A stretch of DNA of 64,000 bases from Symbiodinium natans (lineage: Eukaryota > Sar > Dinophyceae > Suessiales > Symbiodiniaceae), in NCBI GenBank assembly GCA_905221605.1, contig CAJNDS010002066.1, forward strand, positions 62,001-126,000, read 5' to 3'. The notes beneath the pieces were generated by a model. That model was given only the letters and a program-made list of their open reading frames with translations, made no database searches and was not told the origin of the DNA. The position numbers and the translations under genes were made by a program. Each line of letters starts with the position of its first letter. The first letter of the stretch is position 1. Of this stretch, positions 21,020-31,480 are shown piece after piece.

Positions 21020-22010
21020 GTACCTTAAACCCCGCAACCCAAAAACCCAAAACCCTACACCCTAAACTCAAACCCTAAACCCTAAGCCCGTAAACCCGAA
21101 ACTCTCCTAAAGCCCTCTCTCTACCCTGAGGGTGGCCTTAAAAAAAGGGAAGCCAAGAACGCAAAAAGAGGAGACACAGGGCCCAGCCCCGGTTTGGCGT
21201 TCTTGGGGTTTGGGGTTTTTGGGGTTTGCGGTTTGGGGTCCAGGGTTTATAGGGTTTATAGGGGTAATAGGGTTTTTAGGGTTTATAGGGTTTATAGGGT
21301 TTATAGGGTTTATAGGTTCCCAAAACGCGAACATGGGAAAGATCGCTGTCTCAAGAAAAACACCCCACTTTGCAACCCAAAAAACGCCGCCACCTAAACC
21401 CTACACAAAAAACTACAAGCCCTGAAGACTTCAATCTGCTCCCAAAACCTCACAACCCCTGAACAGCTGAACCCAGAAGCCTGCAAACCCTGATACTCTA
21501 AGTCCCTGAAGCCCTAAAGCCTTAGAACCCTGAACCCTGCCTTTAACTCTAAACCCTAAACCCTAAACCCTAAACCCTAAACCCTAAATGCCACCGAAGC
21601 CGTCATGCCTTCCCCCGCTCCCCCCCCCCCCCCCCCCCCCCCCCAAAGAGGGGAAAAAGAGATAAAAACAAGTGAATATACATATACATATATATATATA
21701 TATAAGCGTTAGACAAAGTGGTTTAGGGTTTAGGGTTTCGGGTTCAGGGTTTAGGGTTTTGGATTTAGGGTTTGCGGGTGCGATGTGAATGATGGTTTGT
21801 AGGCTTTATAGGCTTTAGAGTCTCGGGTCTTGCAGTCTCATAAGAGCCCATGTGACTCACTCACCCAGATTTGAGACTTTGTGATGAATACTAACCCCAA
21901 GACCCTAAACCCTCATCCCTGAACCCCCCTTTTTGATGGATAATAACCCCAAAACCCTCAACCCCAATCCCTAAACCCTGAACCCCAGATTCTTAACCCC
22001 AAGACCCTGC
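21020..22010. other. repeats and poly-C, no confident gene
   Basis: Nonamer array, CCCTAAA array (21548-21590), a poly-C tract and a short (TA)n. No exon seen. Confidence 0.5.
21237..21318. repeat. (TTTATAGGG)n nonamer array
   Basis: Telomeric variant with an inserted TA. Confidence 0.85.
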
Positions 22011-22011
22011 A

Positions 22012-22124
22012 AGCCCAAGCGGGTGAAGGCCAGCGGCGGAAGAGATGCCGTTGTAGGAGAGACGCTTCCGGACATCCTCCACCTGCACCCGAAGCTTGCT
22101 GGGGCCGCTGGGGTCAGATTCCTG
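22012..22124 (-). CDS. candidate exon, unknown protein
   Basis: Minus frame SKLRVQVEDVRKRLSYNGIS continues SAAGLHPLG; charged helix. Clearly protein-like. Confidence 0.55.
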
Positions 22125-22214
22125 AGGTTTCGGGGCCTGGGATAGGCTGGGGAACCCTGAACCCTAAACCCTTAACCCTAAACCTTGAACCCTAAACCCG
22201 AAACTCTAAACCCT

Positions 22215-22286
22215 AGCTGTTTGGGGCTGAGAAAGCTGCAGCTCGAGGGCAGCGTCTGAGAGAATTTGAGCCGGGTTTTGGAATTT
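22215..22286 (-). CDS. candidate exon, unknown protein
   Basis: Minus frame NPAQILSDAALELQLSQPQT. Lies 90 bases upstream of the exon at 22012-22124, with CCCTAAA-like sequence as the short intron. Confidence 0.45.
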
Positions 22287-22440
22287 AGCGTCTGTGAGTT
22301 TGCTTGGTACGCCTCACACTGAAGTCTCCCCAGACCCCAACTACTGAAACCCTCTAGGTTTAGGGTTTAGGGTTTAGGGTTCAGGGTTCAGGGTTCAGGG
22401 TTTAGGGTTTAGGGTTTAGGGTTTAGGGTTTAGGGTGTAA

Positions 22441-22494
22441 AGTTTTCTGCAGGCGAGTGGCGCGGTAGCTGGAGGTTTCATCCTCGCGGACGGA
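22441..22494 (-). CDS. candidate small exon
   Basis: Minus frame VREDETSSYRATRLQKT. TTTAGGG arrays on both sides, an exception to the usual flank polarity. Confidence 0.4.
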
Positions 22495-22612
22495 TTAGGG
22501 TTTAGGGTTTAGGGTTTAGGGTTAAGGGTCTAGCTTAGGGTTCCCTCCTTTAGTCCGTTGAAGGTCGCAGGCCCCCAGCTATCCTAAACCCTAACCCCCC
22601 CCGGCAACCCTA

Positions 22613-22680
22613 ACGGCTTTCGCCTTCAGGATGCTTGGCTTTGCAAATGCCCAACTCTCGGCATTGTACCTTTCTTTTTG
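22613..22680 (-). CDS. candidate exon, unknown protein
   Basis: Minus frame KRKVQCRELGICKAKHPEGE, basic. Weak boundaries. Confidence 0.3.
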
Positions 22681-22924
22681 CAACCCCCCCATACAGGTCC
22701 CTAAACCCTAAACCCGGAATGCCCCTGTGTGCGGTACAGGAGTTGATGTTGCAGGTTTGGGGTCTAGTGTTTGGCTTAAGTTTATTGGAGGGCTTCTGTG
22801 GGACTTTAAGCCTTAAGATGCTACACCTCAAACGAGAAGCAATTAGCCATAAAATCCCTAGGAACTGTCTTAGCCTTGAGGCCCTCAAAGCCTTCCAAGC
22901 CCTAAACCCAAAACCCCTCCCACC

Positions 22925-24030
22925 TTGAACCTGAAACCCTAAACGGGGTTCTTTCGGGCTTATTTAGGGGCAACTTACCAAAAACAGGGACTTTTTAAGA
23001 CCTGCCAAAAGTGTCGAAGTCGGCTCGACTAGTAACGTCAGAAGACGAGCGCGCCCTCGCTTCATGTAACGGGGTCGAGTAGTGGTCCTAAGCCCGAACA
23101 AACTACTGTTGTCTTGATTAGCGTGCCCCCCCCCCCCCCCTCCCCCAACAAATGGACTCCGCTCTTTAGAGTGGGTCGGGGGGGCAATTTGGGGGGGAGG
23201 GGGTCTGGCTTTGCACGATTCCAAAAGGGATGAGTTTATATGAATTCAAAGGGATCCATATGATTTGAAAAGGGATGAGCTCGTATGAACTCAAAAGGGA
23301 TCCATATGATTCTAAAAAGGGATGAGCTCGTATGAATTAAGAAGGAAATCCATATGATTTCAAAAGGGGTGAGACTGTATGAAATTAAAAGGGATCCATA
23401 CGATTGTAAGAGGGATGAGCTGATGTGAATTTAAAAGGGACTATATGATGTCAAAAGGGATCCACATGATTTAAAAGGGATGAGTTTATAATATGAATTT
23501 AAAGGGGATCCATCTATCCCAACCAAGCCAGCCCGCAAAAAAAACATGTAATTCCGGGGGAACAAACTTTTTATATAAAACGGCATTCGGGCAGCTGCTG
23601 GACTACCCGACTACCCCCCTTTGAAATTTGATTGCCCGGCCTCGGTACAAAAGAATTTAATAAGGAAAGCTTAGTTTTGGGGCTGGCCTGGAGACTGAAG
23701 ATTTCAGGGCCCGACAACCTCAGGCCTCAAGGCTTCAGGCTTTAAACCTTTGAACTTTGGTCTCTCAGGCTCAGTTCAGAAGCGATTTCTAGACAACAGC
23801 CTCGCCGAAATTTTGCATCGCCCGATTTTTTCTCACAATTCCGGGGGACCTCCTCAAATAGACCCCCCGAATAGTTTTTGGATTTTTTTCACAATTCCGG
23901 GGGAGCACACTAATCAGGATACAACATTGCTAATTGCTTAAGAACCCCCCAAAAAACTAGCATTCTTCGTTAAAAGGGCAGTATAGGGATCGTTTTCGTT
24001 TTTGTTTTTTGTGTTTTGGGGGGTTCTTAG
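22925..24030. other. AT-richer region, no confident gene
   Basis: Holds the 45-base tandem repeat, repeats of AATTCCGGGGGA (23550, 23838, 23891) and a hairpin TTAAGAACCCCCC / GGGGGGTTCTTAG (23938, 24018). No exon identified. Confidence 0.5.
23227..23515. repeat. tandem repeat, unit about 45 bases
   Basis: Alternating AAAGGGATGAGYTYRTATGA and AAAGGGATCCATATGATT, about six periods; AT-rich and unlike the rest of the window. Confidence 0.85.
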
Positions 24031-24033
24031 GCA

Positions 24034-24100
24034 AATGGTGGCAAGGGGAATGAAAGGCACTACGCCAAGCGCTACTTGTCCGAGCGAATGAACGAACCCC
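24034..24100 (-). CDS. candidate exon, strand ambiguous
   Basis: Minus frame SLGQVALGVVPFIPLATI, apolar; the plus strand reads NERHYAKRYLSERMNE. Minus preferred by context. Confidence 0.35.
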
Positions 24101-24214
24101 GATCCCCTAACCTAAACCCTAAACCCTAGACACCAAACCCCAAACCCTAAATCCTAAACCCTTCAAAGCCCTTTGAGCTCTTTTAAACCCTTGTAAAAAC
24201 CTTAAACACCACCA

Positions 24215-24290
24215 GCTCACCAACTTCGTGGGTTCACTGGTGGAGTTGAGGGAAGCGTGCCGAAATTTAGAGACTCCCCTTCCTCTCTAG
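24215..24290 (-). CDS. candidate exon, strand ambiguous
   Basis: Good GTGAGC donor on the minus strand at about 24220. The plus strand frame QLTNFVGSLVELREACRN is also open. Unresolved. Confidence 0.25.
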
Positions 24291-24392
24291 GAATGGGCCT
24301 AGGGGGTGAGGGCTTAGGGCTTAGGAGTTTGGGTTTAGGGTTGAGGGAGCGTGCTGAGTTTTAAGGAGTTCTTCCCCCCCCCCCCCCCCTTC

Positions 24393-24515
24393 TTTTTCGA
24401 AGGTAACTTCGGGAACGGAATCCCGTGCCAGCATTTTCAGGCAAAACCCTGGAAACGAAGTATCTACACCTGAGGTCTTAACCGTTGAATTGCGCCATCG
24501 TGTACTAGGAATGGA
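24393..24515 (-). CDS. candidate exon, unknown protein
   Basis: Minus frame RWRNSTVKTSGVDTSFPGFC continues LKMLARDSVPEVTFEKEG; a poly-C tract borders the 3' side in transcript sense. Confidence 0.45.
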
Positions 24516-24897
24516 AAGCCCAAAGCCGAAAAAACACACTTCAACATCTAAACCCCGGACCCTGAACCCTCAATCCTCAACCCGACTAAACTCTAGGAAC
24601 CAAAAAGCTCCAAACCCTGCGCCAAAACCCTAAGCCCCTCGCAAAAATCAGGGTTTCGGGTTTAGGGTTTAGGGTTTAGCCAAAACCCTAGACCCTAAAC
24701 CCTCAACCCTAAACCTAAGCAGTACCCCCTTAGCAAAGTCTGTTGTAGAAGAGCCCCCCCCCCTCCCTCACCCCCGCATGCAAAGGGAGCCCCTCCCAAA
24801 ATGAGGTTTAGGGTTTAGGGTTTAGGGTTTACGGTTTCGGGTTTAGGGTTTCGGGTGTACTTGCCAGGAAAGCAGCAAGCCTGAAACCTTTGCCCTG

Positions 24898-24962
24898 CTA
24901 GCTTGGTTGTGGCTCCTGCGCCCACTGATCGAAGGCAGCGTCCGGGAGCTCCTGGTCGACTC
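24898..24962 (-). CDS. candidate exon, possibly terminal
   Basis: Minus frame VDQELPDAAFDQWAQEPQPS then TAG at 24898. Flank polarity is reversed (TTTAGGG left, CCCTAAA right). Confidence 0.45.
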
Positions 24963-25118
24963 TGAACCCTAAACCCTAAACCCTAAACCCTAAACCCTAA
25001 ACCCTAAACCCTAAACCCTAAACCCTAAACCCTAAACCCTAAACCCTAAACCCTAAACCCTAAACCCTAAACCCTAGACTCTAAACCCTAAACCCTAAAC
25101 CCTAAACCCTAAACCTTG
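24963..25118. repeat. telomeric array (CCCTAAA)n
   Basis: Over twenty heptamers. Confidence 0.95.
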
Positions 25119-25190
25119 AAGCACTGCACATGGGCCGCCACCTGAAGTTTCCGGGCCTGAGAATGGAGTACGCTAAGCGCCAGGAGGTTC
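25113..25190 (-). CDS. candidate exon, unknown protein
   Basis: Minus frame NLLALSVLHSQARKLQVAAH continues VQCFKV and stops in a telomere motif, so a donor is likely near CTTCAAG. CCCTAAA array on the left. Confidence 0.5.
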
Positions 25191-25371
25191 CAAGTACATA
25201 GACTCCAGGAAGGGCTTAGAGTGAGCTGCGGTTTAGGGTTTCGGGCTTAGGGGCCCTACTTCATAAGGGATGTTCCCAAAAGTATGGCCCCTCTTGGGGT
25301 TCCGTCTATGATATGGAGCCCTGCTATTTAGCTTACCCCAAAAAGGGGGCCATGTTTGAGACTTATAGGGT

Positions 25372-25495
25372 CCTTAAGGGATGGGGGCAGGTACCTAGGG
25401 AGAATTGGGGAAGCTTAGGGAGCCTAGGCAGTAGGCAGGGAGTTTAGGGAACCTTGAGATGTATAACCCGCTTGACTGCCCCTCCCTTAAGAGCC
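25372..25495. mobile_element. family 5 element
   Basis: GGTCCTTAAGGGATGGGGGC and GCCCCTCCCTTAAGAGCCC arms. Confidence 0.7.
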
Positions 25496-25543
25496 CTAAA
25501 CCCTAAACCCTAAACCCTAAACCCTAAACCCCCCCACCCTCCC

Positions 25544-25613
25544 AACAATAATGTATATTTCTGCAGCGATCCTCGGGACGGGCCACCACATCGATGCCTC
25601 AAAGAAGTGGCTG
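25544..25613 (-). CDS. candidate exon, unknown protein
   Basis: Minus frame SHFFEASMWWPVPRIAAEIY. CCCTAAA left, long TTTAGGG/TTCAGGG array right. Confidence 0.5.
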
Positions 25614-25782
25614 GTTTAGGGTTTAGGGTTTAGGGTTTAGGGTTTAGGGTTTAGGGTTTAGGGTTCAGGGTTCAGGGTTCAGGGTTCAGGGTTCAGGGTT
25701 CAGGGTTCAGGGTTCAGGGTTCAGGGTTTAGGGTTTAGGGCTTAGAGTTGAGGGTTTGGGGTTTGGGGTTTAGGGTTTGGGG
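25614..25782. repeat. TTTAGGG / TTCAGGG array
   Basis: TTTAGGG, then ten TTCAGGG units, then TTTAGGG and TTTGGGG. Confidence 0.95.
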
Positions 25783-26017
25783 CAGCTGTGCGGCCCAAGA
25801 AGATTATAGGGTTCTTGAGGGAGGCTTCACTAAGGTTCTTTAGGTACCTAGCCCCCCCCCCCCATGAAGCCCCCTCCCCTGAAAAAACCCTACAAGAAGC
25901 AAAAAGGTGCGGCCCTTCTTCATCTTCGAAGGGGCCCTAAAAAGAGAATGAGAAGTACTTGCCAACATGACTGTTTAGGAGGGTTCTGTGTTTTCGCATG
26001 CTTGTATCACTACAGTC

Positions 26018-26085
26018 AGTCTGGGCGCATGTTGATAATGCGCGGTGTGGGTGGGCGGTTGATGCTAAGGACATCTGACTCTAGG
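26018..26085 (-). CDS. candidate exon, unknown protein
   Basis: Minus frame GLESDVLSINRPPTPRIINM. Possibly downstream of the RCC1 exon in the same gene. Confidence 0.4.
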
Positions 26086-26763
26086 CCCAAAACACCATCC
26101 TAATCCCTAAGAAAGGACCCCCCAACAATGAAAGCCGAGACCCAGCACCCTGAACCCTAAACCCTAAAACCCTACAGCCCTAGACCCTAAGCAGTCAGGC
26201 ACTAAGGTTCATGCTTGGGGGTCATAGGCATGGGGTAACCAACTTTTCCTTGACACCTTCGGGCCTTAGATTTGTGGGCCTGGGGAAATTTAAGGGTCGT
26301 CCTATGATGAGGAGGACCGTGGCCCTTGACCTTCAACCCCAAAAAACCTAGACAACCCTAAACTCTAAACACCCAAACCCTAAAACCCTAAACCCTAAAC
26401 ACCCAAAAACCCTGAACCCTAAAACCCGAAACCCTTAATCCTAAAATCCGAACCCTGAAGCCCCTAAACCCTGCTGAGATTTTTGGGGCGCTTCGACCAT
26501 TTGCGTAGAGACATTTCAGGGTCTTCGGGATGGAGTTGAGAACTTTTTCCGGGGAGTAGGGCTTGTCGGGTGGAGTGTTCTAGGGTTGTACGGTTTGGGG
26601 GTTTTAGGGTTCTGGGGTTTTGGGTTAAGGTTTTGGGATTTTAGGGAACTTTTTTCCAGTGTGTGGGGGTTGAGGTTGTTTCGAGTGGGCTTGGAGGGGT
26701 TCTGATGGCCGCCCGGATTGACATCGATTTGAGCTGTCTTTTCACATCTCCACAGATGGGTCA

Positions 26764-26824
26764 TAGCTCAGCTGAGAACACCATCAGACCATGTTTCTGG
26801 CTGCACTTGGGGGAGACCAGGTGC
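26764..26824 (-). CDS. candidate exon downstream of RCC1 exon
   Basis: Minus frame KHLVSPKCSQKHGLMVFSAE, 130 bases 3' of the RCC1 exon in transcript sense. Whether it belongs to that gene is inference. Confidence 0.35.
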
Positions 26825-26955
26825 TTGCTTGTTTGTTGTTAGGGAAGGGGACTTGTTTCTAGGGAGCCTCCTCCGTGACATAAAACGGATGTGCGTAAGG
26901 GGGCCATGAGTTAGAAACAGCCTGGCATGTAGGGCCTACGGAGTTTTGGGTCCAC

Positions 26956-27916
26956 CAACATTGCACTGGCCCGTCTGGTTCAACCCGAAGCATACCAATC
27001 TGCCATCTCTCCTCAACACGCAGGTGTGGGCGCTTCCTGCGGAAACTGCGACGACGGGCCCCAAATCTGCCGGAACGTCGCACTGGCCCGCATGATTCGC
27101 TCCGAAACACAGCAGCTGCCCATCGGACCTCACAGCACAGGTGTGAACAGCACCTGCGGATACGGCCACGACGGCCTGCAGGTCCTCCGGCACGTCGCAC
27201 TGGCCGCGGCTGTTCCATCCGAAACACACCAGGTGGCCACCGACATTGATGGCACATGTGTGGTGGTTGCCCGCGGAGACCGCCAGAACCGGCCCGATGT
27301 CTGCTGGAACATCGCACTGGCCAACGTTGTTGGAACCAAAGCAAACAAGCCGGCCATCAGTCTTCAGCGCGCAGGTGTGCTGGCCACCAGCAGAAACGGT
27401 CCCAACTGAGTGCAGATCGGGGGGCACATTGCACTCGCCTCTCTCATTACCTCCGAAGCAAACCAACTGGCCATCCACCTTCACCGCGCATGTATGGTGG
27501 AGGCCTCCAGAGGCAGTCAGCACTGGTCCCAAACCTGCGGGCACCTCACACTGTCCTGCCCAGTTCTCACCGAAGCAATATAGCAGCAGCTCAGATGTTA
27601 CGGCACAGGCATGGTAATGGCCTGAAGATATGGAAAGACAGGTCGAGTTTGGCGCTTTGTCCGCGCCATCAATGGGTCCAAAGCAAACAGGGCGTCCATC
27701 TGCCTGCAAGGCACAAGTGTGAGAAGCGCCAGCCGAGAACGATGCCAGGGTCCCGACGTCAGTCGGGGATGCGCGCAACAGCAATGCCACAGCCTCTGCA
27801 ACCTTTCTGTTTGCACGGCACGCGGTGCCCCGTCTTCGGGCAGGTTTACGGATGGATGTGTGCGCACTGTTGAGCACCCTCAGCAGCCCGCCGCCGAAAA
27901 TGTCGGCAAACACCAT
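26956..27916 (-). CDS. RCC1/BLIP-type repeat protein, long single exon
   Basis: A 320-residue open frame, starting at an ATG at 27916, with seven tandem repeats of about 37-40 residues. Each is built as AVSAG..HTCA..DGQLVCFG.N..GQCDVP, the Cys-rich RCC1 (beta-propeller) repeat common in dinoflagellate HERC-like proteins. The first 60 residues are basic and non-repetitive. The last repeat stops at GQCNV, where a GT donor fits (intron from 26955); reading on gives only a short tail and a stop at 26936, so the protein probably continues in downstream exons such as 26764-26824. RCC1 propellers usually bind proteins or act as exchange factors; no catalytic domain is seen here. The exon is unusually long and free of telomeric repeats, unlike its neighbours. 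The upstream start could also lie in another exon. Confidence 0.85.
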
Positions 27917-27994
27917 TGGGAAGCCTGTACAAGCTATAGCCGTCGGCTCCTAAAGCCCTGTGCAGTAAACTGTAAGGTTTCCTGCTAAGGCTTA

Positions 27995-28430
27995 GGGTTT
28001 AGGGTAACGAAATGTTAGGGATTCAGGGTTTGGGGGCTTCAAGGACCCCAATTCATAGCGTTGACTGGCTGTGACCAAGATGGTAGCTTTTTGGGGTCCT
28101 ATTTGGGGATCTATATTTGGGGTCCCTCATTTCCGGTACTTCCCATGTAACCAACACGAAAGTTACGAAAATCATTCATCACACGAAGTGATGGCTTTGT
28201 GAGGACTATATAGGGGATTGTTAAAACCTACCCCTGTTCCGGCTCATACCAGCAAAAGCTCAAAGGCATTGCAAAGGGGCCTGTCAAAAAGGTGCACCTC
28301 CTGAGCCCTAAGGCGTCGTCTTCTTGGTGTCTTTTTTTGGTTCTGGGGTGGGGTTAGGGTTGAGGGTTTAGAGTTGGCATGTTCCCCCGTGTACTAACGG
28401 AATAGGGATTGCAGTACCACCCCCCCCCCC
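27995..28430. other. no confident gene upstream of RCC1 exon
   Basis: Contains TTGGGGTCC repeats (28090-28130) resembling an inverted-repeat element, and unique AT-richer DNA that could hold an intron or promoter; no motif recognised. Confidence 0.4.
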
Positions 28431-28434
28431 CCCT

Positions 28435-28555
28435 CTATATACAATCCCTACTAAGAACTGTTCGCAGAATAGAGTTTCGGGGACCTCGGCTTCTGAGTTT
28501 CGCGGCCATCGGGTAGGGCTCCCAGGTGAAGCAGGGGGGCTTGAATCGCTTAGGG
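28435..28555 (-). CDS. candidate exon upstream of RCC1 exon
   Basis: Minus frame SPGSPTRWPRNSEAEVPETL continues FCEQFLVGIVYR; a poly-C run borders the 3' end in transcript sense. Confidence 0.45.
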
Positions 28556-28741
28556 GCATGTCAGAGGCCCTAATGGGGTTTAGGGTTTAGGGTTTAGGGT
28601 TTAGGGTTCAGGCCCTGAAACCTACCTAAAAGAACCTACTTGGCGGATCGGGGGACGTAGCAATGACGTACAAAGTAGAGAAGCACCCCAAACGGGACCC
28701 TAATTGGGGTTAACTTACCTAGTAAGCGTGCCTAACCCTTA

Positions 28742-29015
28742 AGCCTAACCCTAAACCCTAAACCCTAAACCCTAAACCCTGAACCCTGAACCCTGAACCC
28801 TGAACCCTGAACTCTGAACCCCAAACTCCAAACCCCAAACCCCAAACCCTAAACCCTAAACCCTGAACCCTGAACCCTGAACCCTGAACCCTGAACCCCA
28901 AACCCTGAACCCCAAACCCTGAACCCCAAACCCTGAACCCCAACCCTAAACCCTGAGCCCTAAACCCCAACCCTGAACCCCAAACTTCAAACCCCAAACC
29001 CTAAACCCTAAACCC
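28742..29015. repeat. mixed CCCTAAA/CCCTGAA/CCCCAAA array
   Basis: Three unit types alternate in blocks. Confidence 0.9.
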
Positions 29016-29151
29016 ACGTCCCAGCTTTAAGGTGAGCCTAGGTGCTTGGAGGATCGGGGGACTTCGTGTGGCTTAGCCGTTCTTCGGAGGATTAGGGGTT
29101 AGGGGGGTTAGGGGTTAGGGGTTGGGGTTTAGGGTTTAGGCTTTAGGGGCC

Positions 29152-29241
29152 AAGCAGACGTCTTGGCGCCAGGCAGTTGAAGACCTTGTTGAGCATCATG
29201 ACCACCTGACACCCAGCCAACTTCAGGAAGGGAGTCTTCCC
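29152..29241 (-). CDS. candidate exon, unknown protein
   Basis: Minus frame TPFLKLAGCQVVMMLNKVFN continues CLAPRRLL; apolar and helical. Confidence 0.5.
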
Positions 29242-29569
29242 CCAACTGAAGTTCAGGGTTTAGGGTTTAGAGTCAAGGGTTTAGGGTTTAGGGTGAAGGG
29301 GTCAGGGTTCCTTAGAGGGAGGCTAATTTACACACATACATTTTTACACATCTCTTGATGTTGAGAATTATGAATACATATTTGGGTCATGAAGGATCCC
29401 TTCTGGGGGTTTCTCCTGGTATCCCATCATCATCTGACCCCGAAAAAAAAGATCAACGCCCGAAGTCCTAACAGCTTTGAGGGCTACTCAACATCGTGGG
29501 AATTAAAGCGTAGCCCTAAACCCGAAACCCTAAACCCTAAACCCCTAAACCCTAAACCCTAAACTCGAA

Positions 29570-29666
29570 GACTTCCTGCCTCCTTCTGACGCTCGGCCAC
29601 TGCGGCCGTGAGCAAAGTGGCGAACTTGACGGCAAACTTCAGGCCCTCGACGTCCTGCGGTTTCAG
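29570..29666 (-). CDS. candidate exon, unknown protein
   Basis: Minus frame LKPQDVEGLKFAVKFATLLT continues AAVAERQKEAGS; strong helical coding signal. CCCTAAA left, TTTGGGG array right. Confidence 0.6.
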
Positions 29667-29669
29667 GTA

Positions 29670-29790
29670 CGGGGTTTAGGGTTTGGGGTTTGGGGTTTAG
29701 GGTTTAGGGTTTGGGGGTTGGGGTTTGGGGTTTGGGGTTTGGGGTTTGGGGTTTGGGGTTTGGGGTTTGGGGTTTAGGGTTTAGGGCGTG
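29670..29790. repeat. (TTTGGGG)n array
   Basis: Mostly TTTGGGG with TTTAGGG at both ends. Confidence 0.9.
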
Positions 29791-29857
29791 TTTTCCGAGG
29801 GTTTCCGAGAATCGGGGTACCCTTTTTTTCATGACAAAGGATTATACTACTGGGCCC

Positions 29858-29864
29858 TGAACCG

Positions 29865-29944
<80 letters not shown>

Positions 29945-29990
29945 ACCCTAAACCCTAAACCCCAAACCCTAAACCCTAAACCCTATCAAC
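29858..29990. repeat. (CCCTCAA)n array
   Basis: About a dozen homogeneous CCCTCAA units, then CCCTAAA. Confidence 0.9.
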
Positions 29991-30080
29991 CCTCGGCCTG
30001 CATGCTGCGGTTTGGTGAGTTGGTGGCAGCAGTGGCGTTGCCCTCGGCCGTTGCGGAGGCGTTGCCCTTGGCTGTGGCTC
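29990..30080 (-). CDS. candidate Ala/Asn-rich exon
   Basis: Minus frame ATAKGNASATAEGNATAATN, an internal repeat of A-T-A-x-G-N-A. Low-complexity linker-like exon between CCCTAAA/CCCTCAA arrays. Confidence 0.5.
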
Positions 30081-30207
30081 CTAAACCCTAAACCCTAAAC
30101 CCTAAACCCTAAACCCTAAACCCTAAACCCTAAACTCTAAACCCTAAACCCTAAACCCTAAGCCCTAAACCCTAAACCCTAAACCCTAAACCCTGACCCC
30201 TAAAACC

Positions 30208-30305
30208 CTATTATCCCACTGATAACTGTACATATAACCCGATTATAACCGTATTAGGACACTTAACTAAGGGGCTAATAAGTGGGCTTATAAGCACAGC
30301 TATAA
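30208..30305. mobile_element. family 1 element remnant
   Basis: Internal ATAACTGTACATATAACCC and GGGGCTAATAAGTGGG motifs; ends lost. Confidence 0.6.
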
Positions 30306-30643
30306 CTTCAAACCCTAATCTTCTATGCAAAAAACCCTAAACTTGTACACCCCAAAACCCCTAAACTTAAAAACCCCAACAAACCCTAACCTCCTAAAGC
30401 CAAGAAACCCTAAACTTCTAAACCCCCCCAAAACCCTATTCGCTAAACCTTCTAATCCCCCCCCACCTAAAAGCCCCAAAAGCCCTGAAGCCCTAAACCC
30501 TAAAAGCTCTGAAGCCCTAAGCCCAAAAAAAAGCCCCAAAAGCCCGGAAACCCTAAACCCTAAACCCCAAAAGCCCTGAAACCCTCAACCCCAAAAGCCC
30601 TGAAGCCCTAAACCCTAAACCCCAAGCCCTAAACCCTAAACCC

Positions 30644-30710
30644 AAGGGGCCGCGGGCGCTGGCTCCGGGAGCAGCCGATCGAGGTGTTCGCCTTGTGCTT
30701 CCCAGCCCAT
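30644..30710 (-). CDS. candidate exon, unknown protein
   Basis: TTAG acceptor then MGWEAQGEHLDRLLPEPAPA. CCCTAAA left, TTTAGGG right. Confidence 0.5.
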
Positions 30711-30964
30711 CTAAGGGTTTAGGGTTTAGGGTTTAGGGTTTAGGGTTTAGGGTTTAGGGTCCAGGGTTTAGGGCCCTCAGCCCCGCAAGCCCCCTAGCCT
30801 AAGCCCCACCAAGCCCCTCTAAGCCCCCCAAGCCCCTTAAGGGGTCGCTTCATGTGCTTTTCTGAGGGTTTTGGGGTTTCTTGGGTTTTTTGGGTTGGAA
30901 GTGGCTTTTGGGGTTTTAGGTTTTTTAAAGGATCGTTTCTTAGGGTTGTTAGGGCTTTTATGCT

Positions 30965-31172
30965 TTTTTTGCCCACAGCTGTGTAGCCTCTTGGGTCCTA
31001 GGGAGATGCCTAAAATATGTGAACGTCTCATGATCCATAGAGTGCCGGTAGTATATGACCCGCCGTACCAAAAGAGGGATCCGCCAAAAACAACCAGAAA
31101 TCTAAGAGACTCGACAAACATTTCTTTCGACGAAATACCGGTGAACTTATTGAACCTATGGTCTGCCATGAG
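30965..31172 (-). CDS. open region, strand ambiguous
   Basis: About 200 bases free of telomeric repeats. Minus reads FVESLRFLVVFGGSLFWYGG; plus reads RLMIHRVPVVYDPPYQKRD and stays open for 60 codons. Could be an exon on either strand or a decayed element. Confidence 0.3.
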
Positions 31173-31181
31173 GCGACCGTG

Positions 31182-31418
31182 AACCCTAAACCCTAAACCC
31201 TAAACCCTAAACCCTAAACCCTAAACCCTAAACCCTAAACCCTAAACCCTAAACCCTAAACCCTAAACCCTAAACTAACCCTAAACCCTAAACCCTAAAC
31301 CCTAAACCCTAAACCCTAAACCCTAAACCCTAAACCCTAAACCCTAAACCCTAAACCCTAAACCCTAAACCCTAAACCCTAAACCCTAAACCCTAACCCT
31401 AAACCCTAAACCCTAAAG
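31182..31418. repeat. long telomeric array (CCCTAAA)n
   Basis: Over thirty heptamers with two indels (31275, 31396). Confidence 0.95.
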
Positions 31419-31480
31419 TTGCCTTTTGCTTGGATTCCGGAGTGAATTGTGCCCCCGCAAGGAACCCGAGCTCAAACTTA
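31417..31480 (-). CDS. candidate exon, unknown protein
   Basis: Minus frame KFELGFLAGAQFTPESKQKA. CCCTAAA arrays on both sides (polarity exception). Confidence 0.45.

Noticed and set aside
24415-24500. tRNA-like sequence on the minus strand
   Set aside because: It has TGGCGCAATT, GGTTAAGAC and TTCCAGGGTTT-like segments, but the acceptor and anticodon stems do not pair; a coding frame fits better.
27026-27873. Plus-strand open frames over the RCC1 region
   Set aside because: Opposite-strand shadows; the minus frame has a clear repeat domain.
28758-28997. Gly/Phe/Arg-rich open frame
   Set aside because: Translation of mixed CCCTGAA/CCCCAAA repeats.
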